From: Bacilli bacterium
GTDB taxonomy: Bacteria; Bacillota_I; Bacilli_A; RFN20; CAG-826
NCBI GenBank assembly: GCA_900767605.1
Contig: CAAFZT010000038.1
Location: 1 to 50,674, forward strand
DNA length: 50,674 nucleotides
Direction: 5' to 3'
The notes under the pieces were generated by a model that was not told the origin of the DNA, searched no databases, and worked only from the letters and a program-made list of their open reading frames with translations. The translations under genes were made by a program, and so were the position numbers. This document shows positions 50,101 through 50,674 of the stretch, piece by piece. Every line of letters starts with the position of its first letter. Position 1 is the first letter of the stretch.

Positions 50101-50230
50101 GAAATTTGAGGAAATTTGACTTCAAATTAGCCCATTTTGATGGGTTTACCATGGGTTTACGGCCTATTTTTGAGCCTAATGGGTGGGAAAATGGGTTTAC
50201 AGAAGGCCATTTTGGAGGGGAAATTAGCCC
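50101..50230. repeat. Repeat-rich intergenic block after rpsI
   Basis: Short direct repeats crowd this stretch: GAAATTTGA twice in tandem (50101-50119), AAATTAGCCC twice (50124, 50221) and ATGGGTTTAC three times (50140, 50151, 50191). No open frame is convincing. Such iteron-like DNA beside a phage-type gene suggests an operator, replication or attachment region of a mobile element. Confidence 0.5.
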
Positions 50231-50348
50231 CATATCCTTGACAGATTTTCGGCAAAAATCCGGCTGAAACGGAATGAAAAACAGTGTCAGGATCGTTTGG
50301 CGAGTTCTGACGAATTCTGCAAAAAAATAATATCAGATATCCTGTTAC

Positions 50349-50403
50349 ATAGAGCCTTGGCTCATTCTTTGAAAACGAGAATGGGTCGAGGCTCTATTTT
50401 TTT
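50349..50403 (+). terminator. 20-bp hairpin plus T7 upstream of antirepressor
   Basis: ATAGAGCCTTGGCTCATTCT (50349-50368) pairs without mismatch to 50378-50397, using three G-U pairs that exist only on the plus-strand RNA, then seven T. It lies between a possible promoter (TAATAT near 50329) and the gene at 50448, so it could be an attenuator as well as a terminator. Confidence 0.75.
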
Positions 50404-50447
50404 CGCCCGAAATCCGGCGAGACAAATTTGAGTAGGAGGTAACAGGT

Positions 50448-50674
50448 ATGACGGATTTCAATCAGAAGACCCATGACACCGATGTGGGCAGTCATAGCGG
50501 ACAGTCGAGGCAGATGATGGAAGTGTTTGAGAACCAGGAGTTTGGTTCGATCCGGTTGTTACAGGAGGCAGGCAAGACCTTCTTCTGTGCAAGCGACGTG
50601 GCGAAAGCGTTGGGGTATGTGAATCCCTACGCCGCAGTGAAACGCCATTGCAGAGGCCCCCTAACGAAACGTGA
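50448..50674 (+). CDS. BRO-family phage antirepressor N-terminus (partial)
   Basis: The first 75 codons are present before the window ends. After a polar lead the product reads MMEVFENQEFGSIRLLQE, then FFCASDVAKALGYVNPYAAVKRHC and LTKR, the BRO-N domain of phage antirepressors, which bind DNA and relieve prophage repression. TAGGAGGT 7 nt upstream is a near-perfect ribosome-binding site. Its presence after the rpsI terminator suggests a prophage or island begins here; the C-terminal domain lies outside the window. Confidence 0.9.
   Translation, partial: MTDFNQKTHDTDVGSHSGQSRQMMEVFENQEFGSIRLLQEAGKTFFCASDVAKALGYVNPYAAVKRHCRGPLTKR

Overview
The window looks like chromosome from an uncultured, low-to-mid GC member of the Bacilli (Bacillota), near the gut Erysipelotrichales/RF39-type lineages. 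Three things suggest this: the Bacilli-specific genes recU, dnaD, gpsB, rpoE (RNA polymerase delta), RNase Y, YmdB, DUF951 and ecfA1-ecfA2-ecfT; the order cca/dnaD/nth/recU/gpsB/rnpB, a shortened version of the Bacillus subtilis order; and strong AGGAGG ribosome-binding sites. UGA is used as a stop (for example the glycosyltransferase, miaB and fhs), so the code is standard and not the Mycoplasma code. The species assignment is inference only. I saw no tRNA, no rRNA and no CRISPR array.

Layout. 1-5.3 kb: the tail of a dispersed repeat, a minus-strand lipoprotein, and an overlapping glycosyltransferase/ABC exporter operon. 5.3-5.5 kb: a structured non-coding RNA candidate. 5.6-8.8 kb: a short ferredoxin, then a small membrane protein-cmk-der operon, then HU. 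8.9-14.1 kb: a truncated CCA-adding enzyme-like gene, dnaD, nth, recU and a DnaQ-type exonuclease, gpsB, RNase P RNA, pgsA and cinA. 14.1-23.5 kb: recA, a PPi-type phosphofructokinase, then an RNA-processing block (rny, ymdB, miaB, miaA), then fhs and DUF951. 23.6-28.5 kb: two large MacB-like ABC proteins. 28.7-32.8 kb: csp, ychF, ispF, argS and rpoE. 32.8-33.2 kb: a 392-bp element with perfect 25-bp inverted ends. 33.3-41.3 kb: metabolic genes, a CDF transporter, an M6-type lipoprotein protease, smpB and folC. 41.4-50.0 kb: an AAA_14/DUF4143 ATPase, dCMP deaminase, the ECF transporter module, truA, a PHP phosphatase, yebC, an orphan AbiEi-like gene, and rplM-rpsI. 50.0 kb to the end: repeat-rich DNA, a strong hairpin and the start of a BRO-type phage antirepressor, probably the edge of a mobile island.

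How genes work together. The RNA block is the most suggestive. MiaB carries a C-terminal extension that reads as a YlbF/YmcA (RicA) domain, and it sits directly behind RNase Y and YmdB. In B. subtilis RicA is part of the Fe-S-containing Ric complex that directs RNase Y, so here a tRNA-modification radical-SAM enzyme and an RNase Y specificity factor appear to be one polypeptide. Other leads are the inverted-repeat element, which has a second diverged copy at the window start; a set of genes whose start codon sits 6-7 nt behind a -10 box (leaderless messages); a probable AUU start codon; and the RNA candidate at 5.3-5.5 kb.
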